Part shown: piece by piece, positions 1 to 8,776 of the stretch
How positions within the stretch are numbered: position 1 is the stretch's first letter
Layout: every line of letters begins with the position of its first letter
From: JANQOH01 sp965200095
GTDB lineage: Bacteria; Pseudomonadota; Alphaproteobacteria; UBA7887
Direction of reading: 5' to 3'
NCBI GenBank assembly: GCA_965200095.1
Contig: OZ241350.1
Coordinates: 806,001-870,000, forward strand
DNA: 64,000 nucleotides
Translations under genes and position numbers: made by a program
Notes under the pieces: generated by a model
The model's database searches: none
Seen by the model: the letters and a program-made list of their open reading frames with translations, nothing else
Told to the model about the DNA's origin: nothing

Positions 1-1
1 G

Positions 2-760
2 CATGAGATCGTGCGCCGCAAGATCCTGCAGGAACAGCACGAAGTCGCGCGCCGTTCGTTCGAGGAGCCGGAGGCGCTGAAACGCGAGTTGATCGCCGGG
101 GTGACGGCGTTCCTCGGCAAGGACTACGACATAGAAACCCATTTCACGCCGCGCTACCGGCCGTGGCGCCAGCGCCTCGCGATTGTGCCCGACGGCGATC
201 TGTTCAAGCGCATCCGCGATGGGCGCGTGACCGTGGTCACCGACGAGATCGCGCATTTCGAAGAGGATGGCGTCAGGCTGAAGTCCGGCCGGCGTCTCGC
301 CGCCGACGTGGCGGTGACGGCGACCGGGTTCCATCTGTGTCCGCTGGGCGGCGTCGACTTCACCGTCGACGGCGCGCCTCTGGATTTCCCGTCATGCTGG
401 GGCCATCGCGGGATTCTGTTCACCGGGGTTCCCAACATGGCGTGGGTCTTCGGCTATTTGCGCACCAGCTGGACGATGCGCGCGGACCTGGTGTCGGCCT
501 TCGTCTGTCGTCTGCTCAACCATATGGACGCGCGCGGGGCGCGCGCCGTCGTCCCGCGGCTGCGCGAGGAGGACCGCGGCATGTCCGCGCGTCCGTTCAT
601 CGAGCCGGAGAATTTCAACGCCGGCTATCTGGCGCGCGGCGTCCACCTGTTTCCGAAGCAGGGGGACCGCGAGCCCTGGATTTTCAGCCAGGACTACCAG
701 CGGGAAAAGACGGAGATCCCCGCCGCCGATCTCGAGGACGGCACGCTGGTCTACGCCTGA
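2..760 (+). CDS. Flavin-containing monooxygenase, C-terminal part (cut by window edge)
   Basis: This is the C-terminal half of an FAD/NAD(P)H-dependent monooxygenase of the Baeyer-Villiger/FMO class (EthA-like). The reading frame is open to the left window edge (His-Glu-Ile-Val before the first internal GTG at 11), so the FAD- and NADPH-binding Rossmann motifs lie outside. Visible hallmarks are FTPRYRPWRQRL followed by VPDGDLFKRI, typical of the region just before the second half of the FAD domain in EthA-like enzymes, and the ATGF motif (TATGFHLCP) that marks the last strand of the FAD fold. Such enzymes insert oxygen into ketones or oxidise S/N atoms; the substrate cannot be told. The stop overlaps by 10 bp the end of the convergent DUF1289 gene. 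Confidence 0.85.
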   Translation, partial: HEIVRRKILQEQHEVARRSFEEPEALKRELIAGVTAFLGKDYDIETHFTPRYRPWRQRLAIVPDGDLFKRIRDGRVTVVTDEIAHFEEDGVRLKSGRRLAADVAVTATGFHLCPLGGVDFTVDGAPLDFPSCWGHRGILFTGVPNMAWVFGYLRTSWTMRADLVSAFVCRLLNHMDARGARAVVPRLREEDRGMSARPFIEPENFNAGYLARGVHLFPKQGDREPWIFSQDYQREKTEIPAADLEDGTLVYA

Positions 761-963
761 CCGGCGTCGGGGCCTCGCGACGCCGGCGCGGCCGGCGGCG
801 CGAAGGGGTCGCGGCGGGCGAGGCGCGCCAGGACGGCGCGCCGCCGCTCGTCGGACCAGGCGGGCCACCCGGCGATCTCGGCGGGACTGCGCCGGCAGCC
901 CTCGCACAAACGCGACTCCGGGTGGATGCGGCAGACGCCCACGCAAGGCGACAGGACAGCCAT
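751..963 (-). CDS. DUF1289 family small cysteine-rich protein
   Basis: This 70-residue protein has the four-cysteine pattern of DUF1289 (Cys7, Cys11, Cys20 and Cys23 in CVGVC then CEGC), followed by the usual RSPAEIAGW. The family is widespread in proteobacteria. The cysteines are thought to bind a metal or Fe-S cluster, but no reaction is established. The C-terminal half is Arg/Ala/Pro-rich and poorly conserved. It converges on and overlaps the monooxygenase gene by 10 bp. Identification rests on the motif alone. Confidence 0.8.
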   Translation of the reverse strand: MAVLSPCVGVCRIHPESRLCEGCRRSPAEIAGWPAWSDERRRAVLARLARRDPFAPPAAPASRGPDAGQA

Positions 964-1014
964 CGGCGCCGACCGGGAACGGAAAGGCGGATTACGGGCG
1001 ACGGCGCCGACCGG

Positions 1015-1377
1015 TCACCGGCCCGCCTCCGGCGCGGTGCGTTCGATCAGGGTTTCGAGGCTGGCGGTCTGCGCGCGCTGCCCTTCTATGAGAGCGTCGA
1101 GCGCGCGGGATTGCGCCCCGAGCGCCGCCATGTTCTCGGCGTGGCGTTCGGCGCTCGCCCGCATGGCTTCGGCGTGGCGCTGGTCGGATTCGCGGCGCTG
1201 GTTCTCCAGCGCCCGGTCGCGCGTGTCGGCGGCGCGGCGCATGATGACGAGGCCGCGCCAGATAAGGAAACACTGGAGACCGCCGACGACGGCGGAAACG
1301 GCGAGCGACGCGGCGGCGACCCACAGCGTCCATTCGCGGATGGCGAGCGTGGCGGCTTCGTAGTCGATGTCCGACAT
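1015..1377 (-). CDS. Small membrane-anchored coiled-coil protein, unknown function
   Basis: This is an unrecognised 120-residue protein. Residues about 17-42 form one hydrophobic segment (LWVAAASLAVSAVVGGLQCFLIW), followed by a long charged helix (about 48-112) rich in Arg, Glu, Ala and His with heptad-like spacing, which looks like a coiled coil facing the cytoplasm. The layout recalls small phage-type or CCDC90-like tether proteins, without a clear family match. It stands alone 51 bp from the DUF1289 gene on the same strand. The start ATG is the only good one. The repeat cluster begins just upstream and may separate it from its promoter. Confidence 0.5.
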   Translation of the reverse strand: MSDIDYEAATLAIREWTLWVAAASLAVSAVVGGLQCFLIWRGLVIMRRAADTRDRALENQRRESDQRHAEAMRASAERHAENMAALGAQSRALDALIEGQRAQTASLETLIERTAPEAGR

Positions 1378-1439
1378 GGCGGGTGCTCCTGCGCGGGTTC
1401 CCGATAGCCTACATCATCGGCGGCTTCGCGGCGCGGATG

Positions 1440-2165
1440 TCCGGATCCCGGTCATTGAGCGTGCGAAGAAATCGGGCGTCTCCGATCGTGACGGCCGGAT
1501 CGCCGAAGTAACGGCATTGTAAAAAGACAATAGTCATCGAATAGCACTTCGCCATTCCCGCGAAAGCAGGAATCCGGAGGCGGCCGTCCGCCATATCGGC
1601 ACGTTTTTATTGCGGAAACGCCGCAACGGATTCCCGCTTTCGCGGGAATGACGAAGAGTAGAGGCGTCTCGCGACTTTTTCACGCCCGTCTTCGGGTGTG
1701 TAAAGAAATCCAGCACCTCTCAGTGCGACGGTCGGAGCACCGGAAAAACGGCGCCGTGGGAGACGACAACACTTCATCATTCCCGCGAAAGAGCGTGTGA
1801 AGAAATTGAGAGACGCTACTACTCTTCGTCATTCCCGCGAAAGCGGGAATCCGGAGGCGGCGTTTCCGTAAGAAAAACCGGGCCGACATTGCGGACGGCC
1901 GCCTCCGGATTCCCGCTTTCGCGGGAATGACGAAGTATTATTCGGCGGGTATTGTCTTTACAATGCCTATACCTCGGCGATCCGTCCGTCACGACGAGAG
2001 CCGCCCGATTTCCTCACACGCTCGAAAGCGGGAATCCGGAGGCGGCCGTCCGAAAGAATAGTCCGCCTTTTTCTTACGGAAACGCCGCAAAGAGATTCCC
2101 GCTTTCGCGGGAATGACGAGTATTTGTAAGGCTGTTGGATTTCTTCGCACGCTCCATCGCGGGTT
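1440..2165. repeat. Cluster of ATTCCCGCGAAAGCGGGAAT-type dispersed repeats
   Basis: Most of this 0.9 kb gap is a mosaic of one repeat family. Palindromic cores occur near 1553, 1630, 1832 and 1909, with half or variant cores near 1781, 2023 and 2095. They are linked by recurring modules: CCGGAGGCGGCCGTCCG, TTTTTCTTACGGAAACGCCG, the terminal module GAGCGTGTGAAGAAAT (both orientations), and a module reading CGGATCGCCGAAGTA followed by CGGCATTGTAAA near 1490 (inverted near 1960). Open frames here translate to the familiar repeat artefacts (RHSRESGNP, SFPRKRES) and are not genes. The stretch 2166-2256 holds nothing recognised. Confidence 0.9.
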
Positions 2166-2256
2166 CTCCCTGCGCGATGTCCGGCAGCCCGCATCGTCCG
2201 CGGTTGCGCGGCGCTACGGGCCGAAAACGGGAAACGCCGAAGCCGGAGCGCTCCGG

Positions 2257-2285
2257 TTGACCCGCGGGGGGGGGGGGGGTAAAAT
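2257..2285 (+). promoter_or_regulatory. Putative phase-variable promoter with G14 spacer
   Basis: A -35 hexamer TTGACC (2257-2262) and a -10 hexamer TAAAAT (2280-2285), each 5/6 to sigma-70 consensus, are separated by exactly 17 bp. Fourteen of those 17 bp are an uninterrupted G run (2266-2279). Slippage in such a run changes the -35/-10 distance and switches promoter strength, as known for Neisseria opc and porA. Transcription would begin near 2292, giving a leader of about 40 nt before the ATG at 2334. The current length gives the optimal spacing. Switching itself is inferred. Confidence 0.7.
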
Positions 2286-2333
2286 GAGAATTCGATGCAG
2301 TGCGCCGATAGCGCGGGAACGGGGGACTCGCTC

Positions 2334-5300
2334 ATGCCTGCCGACAGGCGGAACGGTTTTCGTTCGACGGTCCGGGGTTTTGCGGGGCTGGCGCTCGCGA
2401 CGCTGCTGCTTGCGCCGGGCGCGGCGCGGGCGGACGACGAATGCGGGGCGGCTACGGGCAATCCGGCCAGCGTCAGCTGTCCGAACGCCGACCATACCGG
2501 CGGCATCGTCTACAACAACCAGGCGCGCAGCATCACGCTCATCGTGCAGGGCGGCCACTCCAGCGACCACTCGGTGATTACGACCGGCACGGACGGCACG
2601 CGGGACAGCGGCGTCTTCCTCAGCACCTCCGTTTCCGCAAGCAGCTCCCACAATGTCGCAGTCACGGTCGGCAGCGCGGGCGAGGCCGACATCCGTCAGG
2701 GCGCGACGACACAGGCCGACGGGGCCGACAACAACCGCGGTATCCTGATCCGCCAGCAAAGCGGCGGCACGACACGTTTGACCGTTGCAAACTGGGTGAC
2801 GATCGGGACGTCGACGACCAAGATGAAGGCCGAAGGCATTCTGCTTGAGTTCCACGCCACGGCGGCGCGCAGCGCGGGCGCCGTGACCGTGAGCGCCCAG
2901 CCCGATATCTACTCCGAGGGAACCGGCATCGCGGTCGACGACTACCCCGGGACCGGCGCGGTCTTGGTCGCCACCACCGCCAATACATCCATTGCGACGG
3001 ACGAGGACGGCGTCTCCGTTTCCCATACCGGCTCCGCCGGCGACGTCACGATCACCCACGCGGGCTCCATAACCTCGGCGAGCAGCACCACCCACCGCGG
3101 CATCGAGGCCGTATCGACCGGCAAGGACTCGGCCGGCGCGAACCACGCCGTGACCGTCACTTCGTCCGGAACCGTCTCGGTGACTTCGGGCGGCGCCGGC
3201 ATCCATGCGGCCGTGGGCGCCCCCCGGCAAGAGACCGACACGATGCACGCCTCCTATGTCGCGCCCCTGAATGCGGGCCTCGCCAAGGTCGATGTCACGG
3301 GCGGGTCGGTCTCCGCGAAGGGGAGCGCCGTCCAGGCGTTCAACTACGAGGCCGGGTCGGTCCGGGTCGATGTCGCCTCGGGCGTCGTGCTGACCTCGAC
3401 GCAAGGCTACGGCATCCGGACCGAGCTGACCGACGCGGGCAATACGAGCGGGACGATCGCCGTTATCAACGCCGGGACGATAAAGGCGGGGACGATGTCG
3501 ACGGGCGTCTATCACGGCATCGCCGCCAGCCGCGCGGCGGGGTCCGGCAACGTCTCGGTGAACAACAGAGGCGCCGTCGAGGCGAGCGGCGACGGCATTT
3601 CCGCCATGGCCGCGGGCGGCGGCGGCAACGTCACGGTCGCCAATACCGGGAACCTCGGCGCGGCGACCTCGAAGGTCGACCGCGGCATTTTCGCCGCGCA
3701 TAACGGGTCGTCCGGCAACGTCACGGTGACCAACAGCGCTGCGATCATGGCGACGGATTACGGCGTCTTCGCACGTATCGGCCATGCCGACAACGCGACC
3801 GGCCGGATCAGGATCACCCAGAGCGAGGCGATTTCGGGCCGCACGGGCGTCCATGCCGAGGTCTTGCGCGCCGGCGCGGCGGGGGAAACGCGCGCGGGGT
3901 CGGCCCAGCCGCTGATCGACATCGCCTGGACGGGGACCTTCGCGCAGCCGGAGGCGGCGACCTCCGCTGGCGCCGGCCGCCCCGCGGCCGACTCGAGCGG
4001 CGGGTTCGTCGGGCCGATCGCCCTTCATGCGGAAGTTCCGGCGGCGGAGACGGCGCCGGCCACCCGATACGGAACGGCGGCGGGCATCGAGGCCGGCGTC
4101 ATGTCGTGGCGCGACCTGGCGAAGGAAGTGGCGAAGGGGGACGACCCCGGCGCGATCGCGGACAAGGCGGCGCAGGACGCGCTGTTCGCCGCCGGGGCCG
4201 ACGCGGCGACGAAGGCGCGAGCCGCCGCCGCCCTCGCCACATTCCGTTCGCAGCTGGACAATCCCGGCGCGATTCCCGACGTGAACACCGTCGACGCGAA
4301 CAACGACAACACCCATAGCGACGCTGAGATCACGGCATATCTGACGACAGACAACGCCAACCGCCGAGCGTTCCTGCGCAATATCCTGCGGGAGCATCTC
4401 TCGGAGGCGGAGCAGGCGGTGCTGCGGGCGGCGGTGACCGACGCCGGGCTGGACGCCGCGCTCGACGCCGGGGGCTTCACCGGCACGGCCTACAGAACGG
4501 CGGTGCGCGGCTTCCTCGACCGTTTCAACGCGGGCAACATCCGCATCGCCGTGAACGACGGCTCCATAAACTCCGGCGGCGACGGCGTCCGCGCATATTA
4601 CGCGACGCCCCACGACAGCAACGGTTCGATCGAGGTCACCGTGGCCGAAGGCGTGAGCGTGACCGGCGGCGTGGCCGGCATCTATGTCGCCAATGCGGGC
4701 ATGGCCACGGTCGGGAAGGAGTCGACCCGGGGCGAGGCCCTCGACCTGACCGGGGACACGACCCTGCGCCGGCAGTTCGTCACGGTGGACGGCACGGTGA
4801 CGGGCGGGACCGATGCGGCGGTTCACCTGTCGGGCGGCGGCGCGCTGCTCGTCGGCGAGACGGGCAAGGTGTATGCCGGCTCTTCGGGCCGCGCCATTCT
4901 GGTCGACGACCCCGGACATTCGGAGATCGTGATCCACGGCGAGGTGAGGGGCGGCGCGGGCGCGCCGGCGGCGATCGACGTAACCGGCGGCGGCAGGGTC
5001 GTGATCGGCCCCACCGGGAGCGTGGACGCCAACGGCGCCGACCGGGCCATCCGGGCACACTACGCAACGTCCCACGACAGCAACGGCGCGATCGAGGTCA
5101 CCGTGGCCGAAGGCGTGAGCGTTGCCGGCGGCATGGCCGGCATCTATGTCGCCAATGCGGGCATGGCCGAGGTCGCGGCGGACTCGGACCGGGGCAGGTC
5201 CCTCTACCTGCCTGAGGGTACGACCGTGACCCTGCGCCGGCAGTTCGTCACGGTGGACGGCACGGTGACGGGCGGGACCGATGCGGCGGTTCACCTGTCG

Positions 5301-6860
5301 GGCGGCGGCGCGTTGCTCGTCGGCGAGAAGGGCAAGGTGTATGCCGGCTCTTCGGGCCGCGCCATTCTGGTCAACGACCCCGGCCGTTCGGAGATCGTCA
5401 TCCTCGGCGCGGTGAGGGGCGGCGCGGGCGCGCCGGCGGCGATAGACGTAACCGGCGGCGGCAGGGTCGTGATCGGCCTCACCGGGAGCGTGGACGCCAA
5501 CGGCGCGACGCACGCCATCCGGGCCGGCAGGGCGACGCCCGAAGACGCGCCGACCAGGGTGGTCCTGTATGCGCCCGGCGCGGAAGTGGAGGACGGTTTG
5601 TCATGGACCGCCGCCCGCGACGCCGCGGCGCGCGTGCGAGGCGATATCGGCGGCGAGGGCCTGGCCGCGGACAACCCGGTCGTCTTCCGCCTGACCGACG
5701 ACGAAGGCGTCGCCGGCCAGGAGGTCCCCAGGCGTCTCGTGAACGGCAGACCGGACATCTCCGGCCTGCCCGGGGAGCCCGATCGGCCGCAGGAACTGGG
5801 CGGCGGTCCGGGATCGGGCGGCCAGTCGGGATCGGGGCAAGGCGGTTCGGGATCGGGCGGCCAGTCGGGATCGGGGGAAGGCGGTTCGGGATCGGGCGGC
5901 CAGTCGGGATCGGGGACCGGTCAAGCCGGGACGACGACAACGACGATGAATTGCGACGCGGCGTCGGACGATCGCTGCCGTCTCTACGAAGCGCTGCCTT
6001 CGGTGCTGCTGGCGATGAACGGCCTGCCGACCCGCGGGGAGCGGCTGGCGGCGGCGCGCAGCGAGGCCGGCGGCTGGGCGCGGGTGGAGACCGCCCGCGG
6101 CGAGTGGACGGCGGACTCGTCGACCCGCGCCGGCGTCGCCTACGACCGCGCTCGCAGCGGCGTGCGCGTCGGCGTCGACGGCGCGGTGGGCGAGACCGGC
6201 CTTTTCGGCTTGTCGCTGCACGGCCTGCGCGGTTCGGCGGACATGACGCAGAACGGCGGCAAGGTGGAACTGTCGGGCGTGGGCCTGAGCGTGTCCGGCG
6301 CGGCGGAGGTCGGCGACGGCGTCTATATCGACGCGCAGGCGGGGGCGACCCGCTACGACGTGAAACTGACGTCGAAAACGGGCCGGATACTGAAGGACGG
6401 CGCGACGGGGACGGGCTACACGCTGGCGGTCGAGGCCGGCCGGCCCGTGGCGGTGGGCGACGGCGTGACGCTGACGCCGCGCGCCGGTTTCGTCTGGTCG
6501 CGGGCATCGCTGGGCGACTTCAGGGACTCGCGGCTCGCGACCCCGGTGTCGATGCAGGACGCGGAGAGCCTGACGGGCCGCGCGGGCGTGGGCGTGGAGA
6601 TGACGCCCGGCGGCGCCGGCGGCCTGCGTGTGTTCGGCTCGGCGGAGGCGACGCACGAGTTCTCCGGGGAGACCGAGGCGCGCGTTCTGGACGCGTCGCT
6701 GAAGGCGTCGCCGGAGACGACGGGCGCGCATTTCGCCCTGGGCGCTGCGCACGGCTTGGACGAGGGCCGCTTCGCGTTGCAGGCTTCCGCGACTTACGCC
6801 GCCGGCGGCAGCGACGGCGACGGGTTCGGCGGCGGGCTCAGCCTGTCGGTGCGCTTCTGA
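2334..6860 (+). CDS. Autotransporter (type Va) surface protein
   Basis: This is a 1508-residue secreted protein. The chosen ATG gives a clean signal peptide (MPADRRNGFRS, hydrophobic core, cleavage after AARA near residue 33) and has a GGGGGA ribosome site 7 nt upstream; the ATG at 2295 would leave almost no leader from the predicted promoter. The passenger is Gly/Thr/Val/Ser-rich with short beta-helix-like repeats (NVTVxNxG, VTVxSxGxVS). It includes a 154-residue tandem duplication (about residues 752-1060). A flexible linker of GSGGQSGSG units (about 1159-1198) precedes a C-terminal beta-barrel of roughly 280 residues ending in LSLSVRF with terminal Phe, as required for Bam-dependent insertion. 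The barrel start (CRLYEALPSVLLAMN) is closely matched by the partial protein at the right end of the window. Substrate or adhesive role is unknown. Confidence 0.85.
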   Translation: MPADRRNGFRSTVRGFAGLALATLLLAPGAARADDECGAATGNPASVSCPNADHTGGIVYNNQARSITLIVQGGHSSDHSVITTGTDGTRDSGVFLSTSVSASSSHNVAVTVGSAGEADIRQGATTQADGADNNRGILIRQQSGGTTRLTVANWVTIGTSTTKMKAEGILLEFHATAARSAGAVTVSAQPDIYSEGTGIAVDDYPGTGAVLVATTANTSIATDEDGVSVSHTGSAGDVTITHAGSITSASSTTHRGIEAVSTGKDSAGANHAVTVTSSGTVSVTSGGAGIHAAVGAPRQETDTMHASYVAPLNAGLAKVDVTGGSVSAKGSAVQAFNYEAGSVRVDVASGVVLTSTQGYGIRTELTDAGNTSGTIAVINAGTIKAGTMSTGVYHGIAASRAAGSGNVSVNNRGAVEASGDGISAMAAGGGGNVTVANTGNLGAATSKVDRGIFAAHNGSSGNVTVTNSAAIMATDYGVFARIGHADNATGRIRITQSEAISGRTGVHAEVLRAGAAGETRAGSAQPLIDIAWTGTFAQPEAATSAGAGRPAADSSGGFVGPIALHAEVPAAETAPATRYGTAAGIEAGVMSWRDLAKEVAKGDDPGAIADKAAQDALFAAGADAATKARAAAALATFRSQLDNPGAIPDVNTVDANNDNTHSDAEITAYLTTDNANRRAFLRNILREHLSEAEQAVLRAAVTDAGLDAALDAGGFTGTAYRTAVRGFLDRFNAGNIRIAVNDGSINSGGDGVRAYYATPHDSNGSIEVTVAEGVSVTGGVAGIYVANAGMATVGKESTRGEALDLTGDTTLRRQFVTVDGTVTGGTDAAVHLSGGGALLVGETGKVYAGSSGRAILVDDPGHSEIVIHGEVRGGAGAPAAIDVTGGGRVVIGPTGSVDANGADRAIRAHYATSHDSNGAIEVTVAEGVSVAGGMAGIYVANAGMAEVAADSDRGRSLYLPEGTTVTLRRQFVTVDGTVTGGTDAAVHLSGGGALLVGEKGKVYAGSSGRAILVNDPGRSEIVILGAVRGGAGAPAAIDVTGGGRVVIGLTGSVDANGATHAIRAGRATPEDAPTRVVLYAPGAEVEDGLSWTAARDAAARVRGDIGGEGLAADNPVVFRLTDDEGVAGQEVPRRLVNGRPDISGLPGEPDRPQELGGGPGSGGQSGSGQGGSGSGGQSGSGEGGSGSGGQSGSGTGQAGTTTTTMNCDAASDDRCRLYEALPSVLLAMNGLPTRGERLAAARSEAGGWARVETARGEWTADSSTRAGVAYDRARSGVRVGVDGAVGETGLFGLSLHGLRGSADMTQNGGKVELSGVGLSVSGAAEVGDGVYIDAQAGATRYDVKLTSKTGRILKDGATGTGYTLAVEAGRPVAVGDGVTLTPRAGFVWSRASLGDFRDSRLATPVSMQDAESLTGRAGVGVEMTPGGAGGLRVFGSAEATHEFSGETEARVLDASLKASPETTGAHFALGAAHGLDEGRFALQASATYAAGGSDGDGFGGGLSLSVRF
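4590..5515 (+). repeat. 462-bp tandem duplication inside the autotransporter gene
   Basis: Two tandem copies with a period of 462 bp (154 codons). For example, the block coding HDSNGxIEVTVAEGVSV begins at about 4611 and again at about 5073, and RRQFVTVDGTVTGG recurs at the same offset. DNA identity looks high in most of the unit, with a variable stretch after VANAGMA. The copies keep frame, so copy number could change without breaking the gene. Confidence 0.85.
5810..5926 (+). repeat. 39-bp in-frame minisatellite coding the Gly/Ser linker
   Basis: Three direct copies with starts at 5810, 5849 and 5888 (period 39 bp, 13 codons) encode GSGGQSGSGxGGS. The units are nearly identical, differing at the Gln/Glu/Thr codon. 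The array lies exactly between passenger and barrel of the autotransporter, a place where linker length can vary freely. Confidence 0.9.
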
Positions 6861-6894
6861 GCGGCCGCCGCGGCGGTTCGGCCGCGGTCTTCCC

Positions 6895-7640
6895 GGGAGC
6901 GCGTGAAGAAATCGGACAGATTTACAAATACTCGTCATTCCCGCGAAAGCGGGAATCTGTCGCGGCGGTTCCGTAATAAAAACCGGATCGATATTGCGGA
7001 CGGCCGCCTCCGGATTCCCGCTTTCGCGGGAATGACGAAGAGTAGTAGCGTCTTTCGATTTCCTCACACGCTCGAAAGCGGGAATCCGGAGGCGGTCGTC
7101 TGCAATGTCGGCCCGTTTCCCTTGTGGAGACGCCGCAACGGATTCCCGCTTTCGCGGGAATGACGAAGAGTAGTGGGGCCTTTCAATTTCTTCACACGCT
7201 CGAAAGCGGGAATCCGGAGGCGGTCGTCTGCAATGTCGGCCCGTTTCCCTTGTGGAGACGCCGCAACGGATTCCCGCTTTCGCGGGAATGACGAAGAGTG
7301 GTGGGGCCTTTCAATTTCTTCACATGCTCGAAAGCGGGAATCCGGAGGCGGTCGTCTGCAATGCCGGGCCGTTTCCCTTGTGGAGACGCCGCAACGGATT
7401 CCCGCTTTCGCGGGAATGACGAAGAGTGGTGGGGCCTTTCAATTTCTTCACATGCTCGAAAGCGGGAATCCGGAGGCGGCCGTCCGCAATGTCGGCCCGT
7501 TTCCCTTGTGGAGACGCCGCAACGGATTCCCGCTTTCGCGGGAATGACGAGTATTTGTAAATCTGTCCGATTTCTTCACATGCTCTTTCGCGGGAATGAC
7601 GAAGAGTAGTAGCGTCTCTCGATTTCTTCACACGCTCGCT
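6895..7640. repeat. Repeat cluster including a four-unit 128-bp tandem array
   Basis: The cluster begins with a GCGTGTGAAGAAATCGG-like end immediately after the autotransporter stop. Between 7073 and about 7584 there are four head-to-tail units with a period of exactly 128 bp (the same CGAAAGCGGGAATCC starts at 7073, 7201, 7329 and 7457). Each carries one half-palindrome, the CGTCTGCAATG module, CCCTTGTGGAGACGCCG, a full ATTCCCGCTTTCGCGGGAAT palindrome and TTCAATTTCTTCACA. Units are almost identical, implying recent amplification. No credible gene is present. Confidence 0.9.
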
Positions 7641-7862
7641 CCCGGGGAAGCCGGATATTTCGACGGCGTCGCCGCGGCATGGCGCCTCGCGATGTCGGCC
7701 GAGCTTGAACGAGCGGTCGGGCCGTCGCCGAATCCCGGAAATTCGGACTCTGTGCAGCGGTTCCGGACTGGATACTCCGCGTCCGCGTCATGCGGGCGCC
7801 GAAGAACCGCTGGAAGCGCAAGCGGCTCGACAGGCGCCGATAGCGAGTGTAGACGATGCGGC

Positions 7863-7988
7863 ATGTCCGGTTCGTTGTTCGACACGCTGGAGGCGGTCGA
7901 CGCCCTGACCCGCGCCGGTCCGGCCGAGCCGCAAGCCAGAGCCATCGCCGCAACCATGCGCAAGGCCGTGAGCGATGGCGGCGCGCCT
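7863..7988 (+). pseudogene. Relic of a DUF1640-like small protein
   Basis: The frame reads MSGSLFDTLEAVDALTRAG then AEPQARAIAATMRKAVSDGG, which matches the N-terminal half of the small DUF1640-like proteins at about 26.0 and 28.4 kb (FDTL...L..AG....QA.AIA). After about 42 residues the similarity stops and the frame becomes Arg-rich, running without a stop into the DUF3576 gene. The coiled-coil and membrane segments are missing, so this looks like a truncated remnant. The rest of the gap between 7641 and 8129 holds nothing recognisable. Confidence 0.4.
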
Positions 7989-8129
7989 GTTCGGCGTCGT
8001 CCAGGGGCGCGGATACGCAAACGCTCCCGCCCGATTTTTTCGCGCTCCCTTGCGCGGCGCCGCGTCGCGGCCTACTTTCCGCGCCGGCAGGCGGCGCGGC
8101 GGCGCTCGCGGAGGAACGGAGGAGCGCAC

Positions 8130-8726
8130 ATGCACATGATTCCGTGGCGGACGGCGCGCATGGCCGCAGGCGCGGCGGCGCTGGCGGCGGGCCTCGGCCT
8201 CGCCGGCTGCGGCGGCGACGATGTCGATGTCAGGGCTGACTATCCGTCGGACGACTCGGCGACCACGGGCACCTACGACCCCAAGCCCTATTCCAACGTG
8301 CGTAGCGAACATCTGCTCGGCGGCGACGGCATCGTGCTGTTCGGCGGCCCCGACTACGAGGCGGCGCAGGCGGCGGCCGGGGGGGCGGGGATCGGCGTCA
8401 ACGCATATCTGTGGCGGGCCACGCTGGACACCCTGTCGTTCATGCCGCTCGCCTCCGCCGACCCCTTCGGCGGAGTCGTCATTACCGACTGGTACACGCC
8501 GCCGGCGAGCCCCGACGAACGCTTCAAGGCCACGGCCTACATCCTCGAACGGACGCTGCGCGCCGACGGGGTGCGGGTCGCCGTATTCCGTCAGGTGGCG
8601 GAGGACGGCGCCGGCTGGCGCGACGCGAAAGTGGGCGAGACCCTGGGGACCGACCTCGAGAACACCATCCTGACGCGCGCGCGCCAGTTGCGGGTGCGCG
8701 CCGCCGCGGCCGCCGCCGCGCGCTGA
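8130..8726 (+). CDS. DUF3576 family lipoprotein
   Basis: A 198-residue lipoprotein of the DUF3576 family, which is common in alphaproteobacteria directly upstream of leuS. The start ATG has a GGAGGA site 6 nt upstream. An Arg-containing n-region and a hydrophobic stretch end in the lipobox LAGC with lipidated Cys27. Family features visible are the GGDGIVLFGG loop, IGVNAYLWRATLDTLSFMPL, SADPFGGVVITDWY and the C-terminal LExxILTRARQLR. It is probably periplasmic, anchored in the outer membrane; its function is not established. The longer upstream frame is only Arg-rich read-through. It lies 50 bp before leuS and is likely co-transcribed. Confidence 0.9.
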   Translation: MHMIPWRTARMAAGAAALAAGLGLAGCGGDDVDVRADYPSDDSATTGTYDPKPYSNVRSEHLLGGDGIVLFGGPDYEAAQAAAGGAGIGVNAYLWRATLDTLSFMPLASADPFGGVVITDWYTPPASPDERFKATAYILERTLRADGVRVAVFRQVAEDGAGWRDAKVGETLGTDLENTILTRARQLRVRAAAAAAAR

Positions 8727-8776
8727 TCCCCGCAGCGGCGGCGGGCGGCCCGTCGCCCTGCGGAAGAGGACCGTTC

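Noticed and set aside
1409..1889. Short open frames translating to RHSRESGNP/SFPRKRES/VIPAKAGI-type peptides, here and in every repeat cluster
   Set aside because: They are translations of the palindromic repeat in different frames, lack ribosome sites and recur in both strands; not genes.
2214..5513. Very long antisense frames (for example over the autotransporter, leuS, glnD and mfd)
   Set aside because: High GC removes stops from all frames; the proteins are Arg/Ala/Gly-rich without family features, while the sense strands encode recognised products.
7073..7584. Regular repeats that might suggest a CRISPR array
   Set aside because: Units of 128 bp are conserved along their whole length with no unique spacers, and no cas gene is present.
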